Shown here: positions 52,506-62,463 of the stretch, piece after piece
Position numbering within the stretch: position 1 is the stretch's first letter
Layout of the letters: every line of letters starts with the position of its first letter
DNA from: Rhodoglobus sp.
GTDB lineage: Bacteria > Actinomycetota > Actinomycetes > Actinomycetales > Microbacteriaceae
NCBI GenBank assembly: GCA_025463605.1
Contig: JAODAV010000027.1
Span: 91,984 to 155,983 of the forward strand
Reading direction: 5' to 3'
DNA: 64,000 bases
Translations under genes and position numbers: made by a program
The notes under the pieces: model-generated
What the model saw: only the letters and a program-made list of their open reading frames with translations
Databases searched by the model: none
What the model was told of the DNA's origin: nothing

Positions 52506-53402
52506 TCACTGGCCCGCCGTCGAGCCGAACACGTGGGAGAGCAGGAGCCGCCGGGAGGAGGCGTTGTCCCGACCCATCGCCCTGGGCAGCTCAGAAAGCG
52601 CGTTCATCCTGGAGGTGAAGTGGCGGCGGGCGGCACGAGCTGCCCGTCGCCAGCCGAGCTCGCGGAACGCGGCATCCGATTCGCGGAAGAGCGTGGCTTC
52701 CTGGCCGAACTTCGAACCGTCGACTCCGGTGCGCGCCGAGACGCTCGACGCGTGCCGCCGGTACTCGAACCGGGTCTCGTCGTCGAGCAGGAGGCTGCCT
52801 CCCGAGCGTGCAATGTCGAGGAGCATTGCGAGGTCCTGCACCACGGTGAGGTCGGTGCGAAAGCCGTGCGTGTGCAACTCGGACACGCGCCAGACGAGGG
52901 ACGGGAAGTACGTCCAGTTGCCGCGCAGCAGGCTTGTAGCGAGTCGCTCGCCGGCGTAGACCCTCGGGCCCCGGCCGCGGGGTCGGTAGAGGGCCTTCAC
53001 GCGGTCGGCGAGGGGGTGATTGCGCTGCCCGTCCGCGTCGATCGTCGCGACGCCCGGCTGCACGACCGAGACATCAGGATGACCTGCGAGAAGTTCGCGC
53101 ACGCGTGCAACGTACCCCGGCAGCATGACGTCGTCGCATCCCATGATCACGGCGAACTCCGCAGACATGAGGTCGACGCACTTGAGGTAGTTGCGGCTGG
53201 TGCCGAGGTTGCTCTCGTTGCGCAGGTAGGTGACGCGCGGGTCGTCTATGGCGTCGGCCCACTGCCCTGGCGCGAGATCGGGGTACACGTCGTCGACGAT
53301 GACCAGCCGCCAGTCGGGATCCGACTGTGCGAGCACACTCTCCACTGCGACCCTGAAGTGGTCGAAGCGTCCGTAAAACGGCATCATGATGTCGAGCGTC
53401 AT
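52506..53402 (-). CDS. family 2 glycosyltransferase
   Basis: This 298-aa GT-A enzyme starts LDIMMPFYGRFDHFRVAVES and contains LVIVDDVYPD, YLRNESNLGTSRNYLKCVDL when read in parts and IMGCDDVMLPGYV. ATG 53402 is chosen because it opens directly into the GT2 fold; a longer frame to 53444 adds a basic stretch without support. GAGGAG lies about 13 bases upstream, rather far. It is divergent from the DUF2142 gene and precedes the DPM1-like gene by 62 bases. Confidence 0.83.
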   Translation of the reverse strand: MTLDIMMPFYGRFDHFRVAVESVLAQSDPDWRLVIVDDVYPDLAPGQWADAIDDPRVTYLRNESNLGTSRNYLKCVDLMSAEFAVIMGCDDVMLPGYVARVRELLAGHPDVSVVQPGVATIDADGQRNHPLADRVKALYRPRGRGPRVYAGERLATSLLRGNWTYFPSLVWRVSELHTHGFRTDLTVVQDLAMLLDIARSGGSLLLDDETRFEYRRHASSVSARTGVDGSKFGQEATLFRESDAAFRELGWRRAARAARRHFTSRMNALSELPRAMGRDNASSRRLLLSHVFGSTAGQ

Positions 53403-53521
53403 GGGCGGGCAGGATCTCCTCGATGACCGCGGTCGCACGGTCACCCGTTATTCTGACTCATGGTGTGCGGCAAGGGCGAAACGGGCATGCCAGCCCCAAC
53501 CGCCCTCGAAGGGACGCGCGC

Positions 53522-55078
53522 ATGACGGACACGGCCTCAGCAGCCACATCCCCGCGCCCGGGATCGCTGTGGTCGAGGGTGCGATCGTTCTCCCGCCCCA
53601 TCGTGTTCGCGCCACTTCTCGCGCTCATAGCCCTCGGCGCCTGGGCGTTCGCCTCCCCGATCGGCTCGTCGCCCGACGACGACTTCCACCTCGCGAGCAT
53701 CTGGTGCGCCAACGCCGACCGCACCGACCTGTGCGAGCCGGGACCGGCCACGGACGAGCGCGAGATCCCGCTCGCGATCACACTGGCTCCGTGCTTCGCC
53801 TTTCACGAAGAGGTGAGCGCGGCGTGCCAGGAGGCCATCGACGCCGCGGACAGCGAACCCACCCATGTCACCGACAGGGGCAGCTTCGACAACACCTACC
53901 CTCCCGTGTACTACGCGACCATGAACCTGTTCGCGAGTTCCGATCTCATGGCGTCCGGAGTCGTGATGCGCTTCGTGAACATCGCGCTCTTCATCGCCTC
54001 AATCACCGCCCTATTCGTGCTACTCCCGGTGAGAAGACGGCCGTCGCTGGTATTGGGGTGGCTCGTGACGGTCGTTCCCCTCGGGTTGTTCCTCATCGCC
54101 TCGAACAATCCGAGCTCGTGGGCGATCACCGGAGTCGCAACCTCGTGGCTGTCACTGCTCGGATACTTCGAGACCACCGGAAGGCGCCGGATCGCGCTCG
54201 CCGTGATCTTCGTGCTGTCAACCATCATGGCCGCTGGCTCCAGGGCAGATGCCGCGGCATTCACCCTCCTCGGAGCGGCCATCGTCGTGCTGCTCACGTT
54301 CCGTCGGGACCGGCGGTACCTCCTGGCGGCGCTGTTGCCCGTCGTGCTCGCGCTGGTGGCGCTGGCATTCTTCCTGTCGTCGTCACAATCCCTCGCCGCC
54401 GTCTCGGGGCTGGCGACCGGTGCCCCCTCGGGCCGCCTCGCCTATTTCGCCCTCTTCGCCTACAACCTGTTGAACGTGCCGTCCCTCTGGGCAGGCGTGT
54501 TCGGCGGGTGGGGCCTCGGCTGGCTCGACACGACGATGCCCGCGGTCGTGTTCTTCGGCGCGCTCGCCGTGTTCGTCGGCGTTGCGTTCGTCGGAATCGG
54601 CGTGCACGCCTGGCGCAAGAACATCGCAGTGGTGGTCGTGGCGCTGACGCTGCTGCTGCTGCCCGCGTACATCCTGGGCCGCAGCGGCGATCTCGTCGGG
54701 CAGAACGTGCAGCCGCGCTACCTGCTGCCCCTCATCGTCATGCTCGCTGGCCTCGCCGCGCTCGCGGTCGGCTCGCGCGTCGTGAGGTTGTCGCCCACTC
54801 AGTCGGTTCTCGTCGTCGCGGCCCTCGGCGTTGCGCAATCGCTCGCCCTGCACGTTAACCTGCGCCGCTACCTCACCGGAACGGACGTGCCGGGAGTCAA
54901 CCTCGACTCGAGCGCCGAGTGGTGGTGGAGCGGGATGCCGCTGTCGCCCATGGCGATCTGGATCATCGGGTCGCTCGCGTTCGCCGCACTGGCCGCCGTG
55001 CTCGTGCAGGATCTCGCACGCGCTTCTCGCGCAAACGCCGCGGCACTCCGCAGCGCTCGGGTTTTAGACGACGCGTGA
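53522..55078 (+). CDS. DUF2142-type polytopic membrane protein
   Basis: This 518-aa protein has about twelve hydrophobic helices with a large first extracytoplasmic loop that begins SPIGSSPDDDFHLASIWCAN, the acidic motif characteristic of DUF2142 and related GT-C-like families, followed by TYPPVYYATMNLFASS. A GT-C transferase acting on polyprenyl-phosphate sugars is a plausible role given the DPM1-like gene nearby. A TATTCT hexamer at 53449-53454 is a candidate promoter. Its 3' end overlaps the convergent glycosyltransferase gene by 15 bases. Confidence 0.75.
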   Translation: MTDTASAATSPRPGSLWSRVRSFSRPIVFAPLLALIALGAWAFASPIGSSPDDDFHLASIWCANADRTDLCEPGPATDEREIPLAITLAPCFAFHEEVSAACQEAIDAADSEPTHVTDRGSFDNTYPPVYYATMNLFASSDLMASGVVMRFVNIALFIASITALFVLLPVRRRPSLVLGWLVTVVPLGLFLIASNNPSSWAITGVATSWLSLLGYFETTGRRRIALAVIFVLSTIMAAGSRADAAAFTLLGAAIVVLLTFRRDRRYLLAALLPVVLALVALAFFLSSSQSLAAVSGLATGAPSGRLAYFALFAYNLLNVPSLWAGVFGGWGLGWLDTTMPAVVFFGALAVFVGVAFVGIGVHAWRKNIAVVVVALTLLLLPAYILGRSGDLVGQNVQPRYLLPLIVMLAGLAALAVGSRVVRLSPTQSVLVVAALGVAQSLALHVNLRRYLTGTDVPGVNLDSSAEWWWSGMPLSPMAIWIIGSLAFAALAAVLVQDLARASRANAAALRSARVLDDA

Positions 55079-56179
55079 GCGCCGCGGGTTCGCGATCGCG
55101 GTGCGGAACGCGTCGAGGGTGCCGGAGGCGACGTCCGCCCAGCTGAACTTCGCTGCCTGGGCGTAGCCGCGTTCAGCGAGCAGTTCACCCACGGCCGGGT
55201 CTGCAACCACCTGAGCGATCGCCTTCGCGATCGCCGCGTCATCCTTGGGGTCGAAGTAGATGGCGGCATCGCCTGCGATCTCGCGGAAGACGGGGATGTC
55301 GGAGATGATCACGGGGAGCCCCACTGCCATCGCGTCGAGCACGGGAAGACCGAAACCCTCGTCGAATGAGGGCATCGCGAGGGCGGTCGCCTCACAACGG
55401 AGGGTCTCGAGCTCGTCGTCCGGCACCCACTCGCGAAGTGTCACCCACGGCTCCAGACCGAGCCGCTCGACGATGGGGCGAAGCGGATCATCGCCGCGGG
55501 ATCCCGTGATCACCAGCCTGGGGCGCACGCTCGCGTCGACGAGCGCGAGCGCGCGCACGAGGCCCTCGAAGTTCTTGTGCGGGCGGCGGTTGCCGATGGC
55601 GAGGATGAGGTCCGTCGCGCGCTCGAGGGGCCGTTCCGGTGCGGTGGTGACAGGCATGCCCGCCGAGAGCACGACCTGCAGCCGATCCGGTGCCACGTGC
55701 AGGTACTTCGTGATCTGCGTCGCGGTCCAGTCGCTGATGGCAATGATGCGCGACGCATTTGCCGCGGCGCGTTTCTCCATCCATCGCACGGGCAGCGTGT
55801 AGAGCGGCGTCGACATGTACTCGGGGTGCGAGAAGTAGAGCATGTCGTGCATCGTCAGGATGGTCGGCACGCGCGATCGCATGGGGCCCAGAGTCGCGGG
55901 CGAATGGATGAGCTGCGCGTCCAGTCGGCGCGCCCAGCGCGACACTTCCACGAGTTCGCCCCACGCCCACCGGAAGCGGTTCTCGCCGCTCGTGCCCGAA
56001 TCGAGCACATCGCCGGGGAACCACGAGTGGTCCAATCGGTAGCCTTCGGTACTCGCTATGCCGACGAACGTGAACTCCGAGCCGGCCGCTCCGATCGCGC
56101 GGTAGAGCTCGCGCGTGTAGGACTCCATTCCGCCTTTCGTTCCCGTGTAGGAGAGGAGATCGACGAGGACGAGCGGCAC
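55064..56179 (-). CDS. family 4 glycosyltransferase (GT-B)
   Basis: This 371-aa GT-B enzyme begins PLVLVDLLSYTGTKGGMESY and has SRIIAISDWTATQITKYL, LILAIGNRRPHKNFEGLVRA and the donor motif ALAMPSFDEGFGLPVLDAMA of retaining GT4 mannosyl- or rhamnosyltransferases. GTG 56179 is fixed by a TAGGCT hexamer exactly six bases upstream. It shares its last 15 bases with the convergent DUF2142 gene. Confidence 0.88.
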   Translation of the reverse strand: MPLVLVDLLSYTGTKGGMESYTRELYRAIGAAGSEFTFVGIASTEGYRLDHSWFPGDVLDSGTSGENRFRWAWGELVEVSRWARRLDAQLIHSPATLGPMRSRVPTILTMHDMLYFSHPEYMSTPLYTLPVRWMEKRAAANASRIIAISDWTATQITKYLHVAPDRLQVVLSAGMPVTTAPERPLERATDLILAIGNRRPHKNFEGLVRALALVDASVRPRLVITGSRGDDPLRPIVERLGLEPWVTLREWVPDDELETLRCEATALAMPSFDEGFGLPVLDAMAVGLPVIISDIPVFREIAGDAAIYFDPKDDAAIAKAIAQVVADPAVGELLAERGYAQAAKFSWADVASGTLDAFRTAIANPRRSRVV

Positions 56180-56185
56180 GCGAGC

Positions 56186-56191
56186 AGCCTA
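56186..56191 (-). promoter_or_regulatory. -10 hexamer, leaderless start of the GT4 gene
   Basis: TAGGCT on the minus strand is followed by GCTCGC and the GTG at 56179, predicting +1 at the start codon. Confidence 0.65.
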
Positions 56192-56207
56192 GCAAGCGTC
56201 GCGGAGG

Positions 56208-57497
56208 CTATTCTTCCTGCGGCTTCTCCTGCGCCGCGAATGCCTTGCGCCAGCTGAGTTGCTGGGCCGCCTTGATGGTGCAGACGACGAAGATGAGCCA
56301 GCCGTACTCGACGAGCATCGAGCTCTCGGCAAGCGACGTGGTCAGCAGCACGACGAGCACGAGCGCCGGCCAGGCGAAGACGATGCTGCGCTGGCGGCCA
56401 GCGAGAAGCCACGATCGGGTGAAGGTCAGCACGACGAGGCCGCCGAAGATGACGGCGCCGACGAGGCCGAGCTGGAACCACACGTCGAGGTAGGCGTTGA
56501 GACCCGATGACGGTTCCCTGCCGCCCGCGATCGCGAAGAGGGGGAACGGCTGCACTTCGGGCCTCCAGTAGCCGACCCATCCCCATCCCTCAAGCGGGTT
56601 CACCGCGATGACGTCCCACATGTGCCTCCACAGCGTGAGGCGGTAGGTCAGCTCACTGTTGGCGCTGAAGAACGTGATGATGCGCGCCCGGAACAGCCAC
56701 GCGACGACACCGATGAGCACGACGGCTGCGAGGATGCCCAGCTGCCAGAAAGCCCGGCGCTCGGCACTGACGCGGCGCACGAGGTAGATGGCGAGTACGG
56801 CACCCGCGACGACGACGAGGATTGCGCCGATCACCGGCGAGCGCGACAGCCCCACACCGGCTGCGGCGAGCACGAGGGACCCAATGGCAACTCCGCGGCT
56901 GACCGATCGCGTCGCGAATTCGATGGAGAACGTGACGAGCGCGAGGAGGCAGACGAGCCCGAACTGGTTGCGACTTCCCATGATGCCCTGCAGCGGGCCG
57001 AGCTGGCCGAGGTTTCCCTGCACGCCAAGGAAGCCGAGGGGAGCATCGATGAGAGCGCCCGACACGATCTCGACGATGAACGAGACGGCGAGCACGGCCC
57101 GGAACACATCGCCGAATGCCCTCACGATCTGGATGGTGTCGCGGGATAGCGCGATCGAGACGCCGAGGATGCTGAAGGCGAGGAAGTACGCGATGCCTCC
57201 TGCGCTCACCCACTGGTATTCGCTCCAGATGATCGTGAGGCAGACCCATGCCACGAATGTGAGAAGGGAGACCGGCAGGAGTCCCTGCCATTCGATCTCC
57301 TCCGCTCGCGCGATGAGGGAGCCGACCACGAGAACGACGAGCGTGACGAGCATGGATATGAGTCCCGCCCACCCGATCAGCCGTTCGACGGCTTGCGCGC
57401 ACACGCCGAGCCCGGCCGCCGCTGCGGTGGCCGCGCTGGCGAGTCGGGGGGAGGCGAGGAAGGAGCGAGTCATTCCCAGCAGGGTCGTCGGGGTCAC
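56208..57497 (-). CDS. O-antigen ligase/polymerase-like membrane protein (copy 2)
   Basis: This 429-aa protein has about eleven hydrophobic helices and the Wzy_C-type large loop with SELTYRLTLWRHMWDVIAVN, GWGWVGYWRPE and a later AYLDVWFQLGLVG, the pattern of WaaL/Wzy ligases and polymerases. It starts at GTG 57497, overlapping the stop of the related upstream gene by four bases. It lacks the usual H after GxN in the N-A-Y-L segment seen as HNAWLDVW in the other copy, so the two may differ in activity. Confidence 0.8.
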   Translation of the reverse strand: MTPTTLLGMTRSFLASPRLASAATAAAAGLGVCAQAVERLIGWAGLISMLVTLVVLVVGSLIARAEEIEWQGLLPVSLLTFVAWVCLTIIWSEYQWVSAGGIAYFLAFSILGVSIALSRDTIQIVRAFGDVFRAVLAVSFIVEIVSGALIDAPLGFLGVQGNLGQLGPLQGIMGSRNQFGLVCLLALVTFSIEFATRSVSRGVAIGSLVLAAAGVGLSRSPVIGAILVVVAGAVLAIYLVRRVSAERRAFWQLGILAAVVLIGVVAWLFRARIITFFSANSELTYRLTLWRHMWDVIAVNPLEGWGWVGYWRPEVQPFPLFAIAGGREPSSGLNAYLDVWFQLGLVGAVIFGGLVVLTFTRSWLLAGRQRSIVFAWPALVLVVLLTTSLAESSMLVEYGWLIFVVCTIKAAQQLSWRKAFAAQEKPQEE

Positions 57498-58834
57498 GGG
57501 CTTGAGACGTCGCGCGGCGCGGGCTCGCCGGCCTTCGTCTTGATGGCGATCGCTGTCATCATGACCCACCCGAACTCGACGAGCAGGCGGCTCTCGGCAA
57601 GGCTCTGCACAAGCAGGGCCACGAGCAGGAGCACAGGCAGCAGACTCACGACCGTATGACGTGGCTGCTCTGCCGGAACAACCTGCGGCCGGTCAGCAGC
57701 GAAAGACCATGAGCGCGCGAGAGCCGACAGCACGAGCGCGCCAAGCAGCACGACCCCCACCACCCCGAGCTGCAGCCACACGTCGAGCCAGGCGTTGTGG
57801 GCGTGGGTCTGCTGCACTCCGTTGCGGAAGAACGCCGGGTCGTTGAACGGGGCGACCCACGGGATCCAGTAGCTCACCCAGCCCCAGCCGAACGCCGGCC
57901 GCTGTTGGGCGAGGCCGATGACGCCCTCCCAGATGCCGATTCGCCCGGTAAGGTCGTCGCTCTTGCCCAGCAGGCCGAGGATCTGCTCATGGAACACGAC
58001 CACCGCGCCGATGCCCGCGGCGAGCACGACGAGGGCGCCGCCGTAGGTGAGCGCTCGCGCCCGGGGGGTTGGCGCGCGTCGCACGAGCAGGATTGCCGCC
58101 GCGACGGCTGCGACCGCGACGAGAGCCACGGTGACCGTCGCCGAGCGCGTGAACAGTAGCGTGGCGGCAGCGACGGCGAGCCAGAAGATGCTCCCCCCAC
58201 GGCGCGCGGAGCCGTCGGCGAGTTGCAGCGCGAAGACGATGACGCCAACGATCGCGGCGAACGCAAGAAGGGCGGAGTTGCCCACGATGCCCTGGATGCG
58301 CCCACCATCGAACACTTCGAAGAGCTCGTTGCGGCTCCAGTAGAGCATCTTCGGAATCGTCTCGAGAGTCGAGTAGTCGACGCCAGGGGAGGCCACGATA
58401 GGGAGCACCGGACCGCGCACGAAGACCGCAACGACCAGTTCGAACAGCAGGGACAGCCCCAGCACGAGACGCAGGGCGAGCCCCAGGCAGCGGAGGATCT
58501 CGCGCCAGCTGTAGGTGACCGCGAGCGCGGCCCCGACGATCGTCGTGATGAGCGTCGCGGCGATGCCGAGCGCCGTTGCCGCCGGGTAGAACGACCACGT
58601 GACGGAGAGCACGGCGTAAACGAGGAACGCGGCGAGCGGGTAGGGGATGCTGCTGAGCCTCCATCGGCGCCGCTGCAGCACGATGAGCGCGACCGAAGCG
58701 GCGGTGACGAGCACCGTGAGCACGCCGAAGCCGACCCAGCCGACGGTGTACCGCCACGCGTCTCCGGCGATCAGGGTGAACAGTACGAGCACCAGGAACC
58801 CGGTCCGCACGCCGGGGCGCTCGAAGAATCGCAT
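57494..58834 (-). CDS. O-antigen ligase/polymerase-like membrane protein (copy 1)
   Basis: This 446-aa protein has about eleven hydrophobic helices and the family loop with LTGRIGIWEGVIGLAQQRP, FGWGWVSYWIPW and THAHNAWLDVWLQLGVVGV, keeping the histidine of the ligase motif. It should polymerise or ligate lipid-linked glycan on the outer face of the membrane. ATG 58834 is preceded by a TAGCCT hexamer at exactly six bases. The second copy overlaps its stop, giving an equal-ratio pair. Confidence 0.83.
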   Translation of the reverse strand: MRFFERPGVRTGFLVLVLFTLIAGDAWRYTVGWVGFGVLTVLVTAASVALIVLQRRRWRLSSIPYPLAAFLVYAVLSVTWSFYPAATALGIAATLITTIVGAALAVTYSWREILRCLGLALRLVLGLSLLFELVVAVFVRGPVLPIVASPGVDYSTLETIPKMLYWSRNELFEVFDGGRIQGIVGNSALLAFAAIVGVIVFALQLADGSARRGGSIFWLAVAAATLLFTRSATVTVALVAVAAVAAAILLVRRAPTPRARALTYGGALVVLAAGIGAVVVFHEQILGLLGKSDDLTGRIGIWEGVIGLAQQRPAFGWGWVSYWIPWVAPFNDPAFFRNGVQQTHAHNAWLDVWLQLGVVGVVLLGALVLSALARSWSFAADRPQVVPAEQPRHTVVSLLPVLLLVALLVQSLAESRLLVEFGWVMMTAIAIKTKAGEPAPRDVSSP

Positions 58835-58840
58835 GACGCT

Positions 58841-58846
58841 AGGCTA
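58841..58846 (-). promoter_or_regulatory. -10 hexamer, leaderless start of ligase copy 1
   Basis: TAGCCT on the minus strand is followed by AGCGTC and the ATG at 58834, predicting +1 at the start codon. Confidence 0.65.
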
Positions 58847-58894
58847 GACGACTCGCCTCGGTCGGCCGGTGGCCCGTGCCGGGGCGCTCCCGGC

Positions 58895-60079
58895 TCAGAC
58901 GAACGCGGCCTTTCCGGTGATCGCGCGCCCGACGATGAGAGTGTTCATCTCGCGCGTGCCCTCGTAGGAGTAGATCGCCTCGGCGTCCGCGAAGTGGCGC
59001 ATGACCCCGTAGTCGAGCACGATGCCGTTGCCGCCCAGGAGTTCGCGGCACCAGGCGACGGTCTCGCGCATCCGGCTCGTCGTGAATTCCTTGGCGAGCG
59101 CCGAGTGCTCGTCTTTCTGCACTCCCTCGTCGAGCATTTCGGAGACACGCGTGACGAGTGCGATGGACGCCGTGATGTTGCCGAGGCTCTTCGCGAGCAG
59201 TTCCTGAACGAGTTGGTGGCTGCCGATCTCCTTGCCGAACTGGATGCGCTCGCCCGCGTACCTGACGGCGGCCTCGTATGCGCCGATGGAGTTGCCGACC
59301 GCCGCCCAGGCCACTTCGGCACGCGTGAGCCGCAGTACGGCAGCGGTCTCGCGGAACGACTTGGAGAGCTGCAGCCGGTTGGACTCGGGTACGACGACGT
59401 TCTCGAGCACGATGTCCGCGTTCTGTACGATGCGCAGCGCCTGCTTGTTCTCGATTCGTTTCGCCGAGTAGCCGGGCGTCGAGGTCGGCACGATGAATCC
59501 CTTGACCTGTCCGTCTTCCGAGTCCTTGGCCCACACGATGGTGACGTCGCTGATCGAGCCGTTGCCGATCCAGCGCTTCGCTCCGTTGATCGTCCAGTTG
59601 TCGCCGTCGCGCGTCGCCACGGTGCGCAGACCCTGCGCCGAGTCGGAGCCAGAGAGCGGTTCGGTGAGAGCGAAGGCTCCGAGCAGTTCGGCGCTCGCGA
59701 GCTTCGGGAGCCATTCGGCGCGCTGCTCGACGGAGCCCGCGACCGCGATGGAGCCCATGACGAGGCCGTTCTGCATGCCCACGAGGGTCGCAGCGCTCGC
59801 GTCGACGCGCGCGAGCTCGAGAGCGACCCAACCGCGGAAGACGGCGGAGTTGGGGAAAAAGCGCGTCTCCTCCCAGGGCTGACCGAAGAGACCAAGGTCG
59901 GCCATGCCCTTGACGACGGACTCGCGGTCGAAGAATTCGGCCTTCGCCCAGAGGTCATTGGCGTTGGGGCGTACTTTCTCGTCAAGGAAGGAGCGAAGCC
60001 GAACGATGAGGTCCTTCTCCTGGTCGGTGAGGGAGTTCTCGAACCCGTAGAAGTCGGCGGGGATTGTCTCGAACGTCAT
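58895..60079 (-). CDS. acyl-CoA dehydrogenase, glutaryl-CoA dehydrogenase-like
   Basis: This 394-aa flavoenzyme oxidises an acyl-CoA at the alpha-beta bond. GAFALTEPLSGSDSAQGLRT binds FAD, the GKEIGSHQLVQELLAKSLG region follows, and the catalytic base is the Glu in YSYEGTREMNTLIVGRAITG, a C-terminal pattern close to glutaryl-CoA dehydrogenase. It is metabolically unrelated to its neighbours and separates the polysaccharide genes from manA. ATG 60079 has GGAG about eight bases upstream; a TAGGCT hexamer lies further up as a candidate -10. Confidence 0.88.
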   Translation of the reverse strand: MTFETIPADFYGFENSLTDQEKDLIVRLRSFLDEKVRPNANDLWAKAEFFDRESVVKGMADLGLFGQPWEETRFFPNSAVFRGWVALELARVDASAATLVGMQNGLVMGSIAVAGSVEQRAEWLPKLASAELLGAFALTEPLSGSDSAQGLRTVATRDGDNWTINGAKRWIGNGSISDVTIVWAKDSEDGQVKGFIVPTSTPGYSAKRIENKQALRIVQNADIVLENVVVPESNRLQLSKSFRETAAVLRLTRAEVAWAAVGNSIGAYEAAVRYAGERIQFGKEIGSHQLVQELLAKSLGNITASIALVTRVSEMLDEGVQKDEHSALAKEFTTSRMRETVAWCRELLGGNGIVLDYGVMRHFADAEAIYSYEGTREMNTLIVGRAITGKAAFV

Positions 60080-60188
60080 ATGTCGGCTCCATTGCTTGGT
60101 CGAAATCCTCCGAAAGCCTATGGCGGGCGCCCGTAGCCCGACTAGGCGGTTGGTACTTTGGTCCAATGCTCTTCGAGGACGCGACCGG

Positions 60189-61376
60189 ATGTTTGTAGGC
60201 ATCACCAATACTCCGCGCGAGTACGCGTGGGGTTCGTCGAGCGCGATCGCCGAATTGCTCGATCAGGCCCCCTCCGGCTCGCCCGAGGCCGAGTTGTGGC
60301 TGGGTGCGCACGAGGGCTCGCCGAGTCGCATCATCGACCCGTCGCTCACCGGCGGGGCGGAGGATCTCGCGCAGTGGATCGCGGCGGACCCGGCAACGGC
60401 TCTCGGTGCCGGCCGGAGCGCCGACCGGGCGCGGCTGCCTTTCCTGCTCAAGATCCTCGCGGCCGCGTCGCCCCTGTCGCTGCAGGCGCATCCAGCGCCG
60501 GCCCAGGCCCTCGAGGGATTCGCTCGCGAGAACGCGGCGGGCATCCCGCTCGACTCGCCGTCGCGCAATTACCGGGACCCGTATCCCAAGCCCGAGCTCA
60601 TCGTCGCGCTGAGCGAGACCTTCGACGCGCTGTGCGGCTTTCGCACGGCAGCAGCGATCCGGGAGACGATCGCCAGGCTGGTCGCGCTGGATGCCCCCGC
60701 CGGGCCCGGCGGGGGTGTGCTGCAGCGCTGGCTCGATCGCACCGGGGGAGACGACTCGATTCGATCGGCGTTCGAGTGGCTGAGCTCACGCGGGGATGGC
60801 GTCGACGAGCTCATCGTCCGCGTGGTCGAACTCGCGCGTGAGAATCCGGAGGAGTTCCCGACGGTCGTCACCCTCGCCGAGCTCTTCCCGGGCGATCCGG
60901 GGATCGTCATCTCCCTCATGCTCAATCACGTCAGGCTGCGCGGCGGCGAGGCGCTGTACCTGCCGGCCGGCAACATCCACGCCTACCTCGAGGGTGTGGG
61001 GGTCGAGCTCATGACGGCCTCAGATAACGTGCTCCGCGGTGGCCTCACGCCCAAGCACGTCGACGTGCCGGAGCTTCTCGCGGTGCTCGACTTCCGCCCC
61101 GTGGCCGTGCCGTACCTGCGACCCGAGCATCCGGAGCCGGGAGTCGAGGTCTATCGGCCCGACGTGCCCGACTTCCTGCTCGCGCGCATCACCGATGACG
61201 CCCGACTGCCCGTCGGGGGACCGGCCATCATCGTGTGCACGGAGGGCAGCTTCACCGTTTCCGGCGACAACGGCTCGATCGAGCTGGGGAAGGGTGACAG
61301 CGTCTACGTCACCCCTGATGAATCGGTCCTCAGGTTCGCGGGGGAAGGCTCCCTCTTCGTTGCGACGACCGGATGA
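60189..61376 (+). CDS. manA: mannose-6-phosphate isomerase, class I
   Basis: This 395-aa zinc cupin interconverts fructose-6-phosphate and mannose-6-phosphate, supplying GDP-mannose synthesis. The zinc ligands appear in PLSLQAHPAPAQAL, KPELIVALSETFDALCGFR and LPAGNIHAYLEG, with the catalytic arginine in NVLRGGLTPKHVDVPEL. ATG 60189 fits the family start MFVGITNTPREYAWG. Two GMD-like genes follow on the same strand, making a mannose-derived sugar branch. Confidence 0.92.
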   Translation: MFVGITNTPREYAWGSSSAIAELLDQAPSGSPEAELWLGAHEGSPSRIIDPSLTGGAEDLAQWIAADPATALGAGRSADRARLPFLLKILAAASPLSLQAHPAPAQALEGFARENAAGIPLDSPSRNYRDPYPKPELIVALSETFDALCGFRTAAAIRETIARLVALDAPAGPGGGVLQRWLDRTGGDDSIRSAFEWLSSRGDGVDELIVRVVELARENPEEFPTVVTLAELFPGDPGIVISLMLNHVRLRGGEALYLPAGNIHAYLEGVGVELMTASDNVLRGGLTPKHVDVPELLAVLDFRPVAVPYLRPEHPEPGVEVYRPDVPDFLLARITDDARLPVGGPAIIVCTEGSFTVSGDNGSIELGKGDSVYVTPDESVLRFAGEGSLFVATTG

Positions 61377-61473
61377 GCGTGGTGCCCCGAATCACCCCTT
61401 CCAGTACCGTTGACTTGTCCGGCTCGATCGACCGGACCTGATCGCCGTCACGGCGCGACCTGGGAAGAGCCTT
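61377..61473 (+). promoter_or_regulatory. gap between manA and the first GMD gene, with small hairpin
   Basis: GTCCGG at 61417-61422 pairs with CCGGAC at 61432-61437 around a nine-base loop containing TCGATCGA. It may be a weak terminator for manA or a regulator site. GGGAAGAG precedes the ATG at 61474 as ribosome site. Confidence 0.35.

Positions 61474-62459
<986 letters not shown>

Positions 62460-62463
<4 letters not shown>

Noticed and set aside
58223..60136. A 637-codon open frame antisense to the acyl-CoA dehydrogenase and ligase genes
   Set aside because: It follows the third-position GC bias of the opposite-strand genes, has low-complexity charged composition and no recognisable domain, while the minus-strand genes have clear family motifs.
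61417..61437. Hairpin before gmd as a riboswitch
   Set aside because: It is a single six-bp stem with no further conserved structure; a small terminator or chance dyad is more likely.
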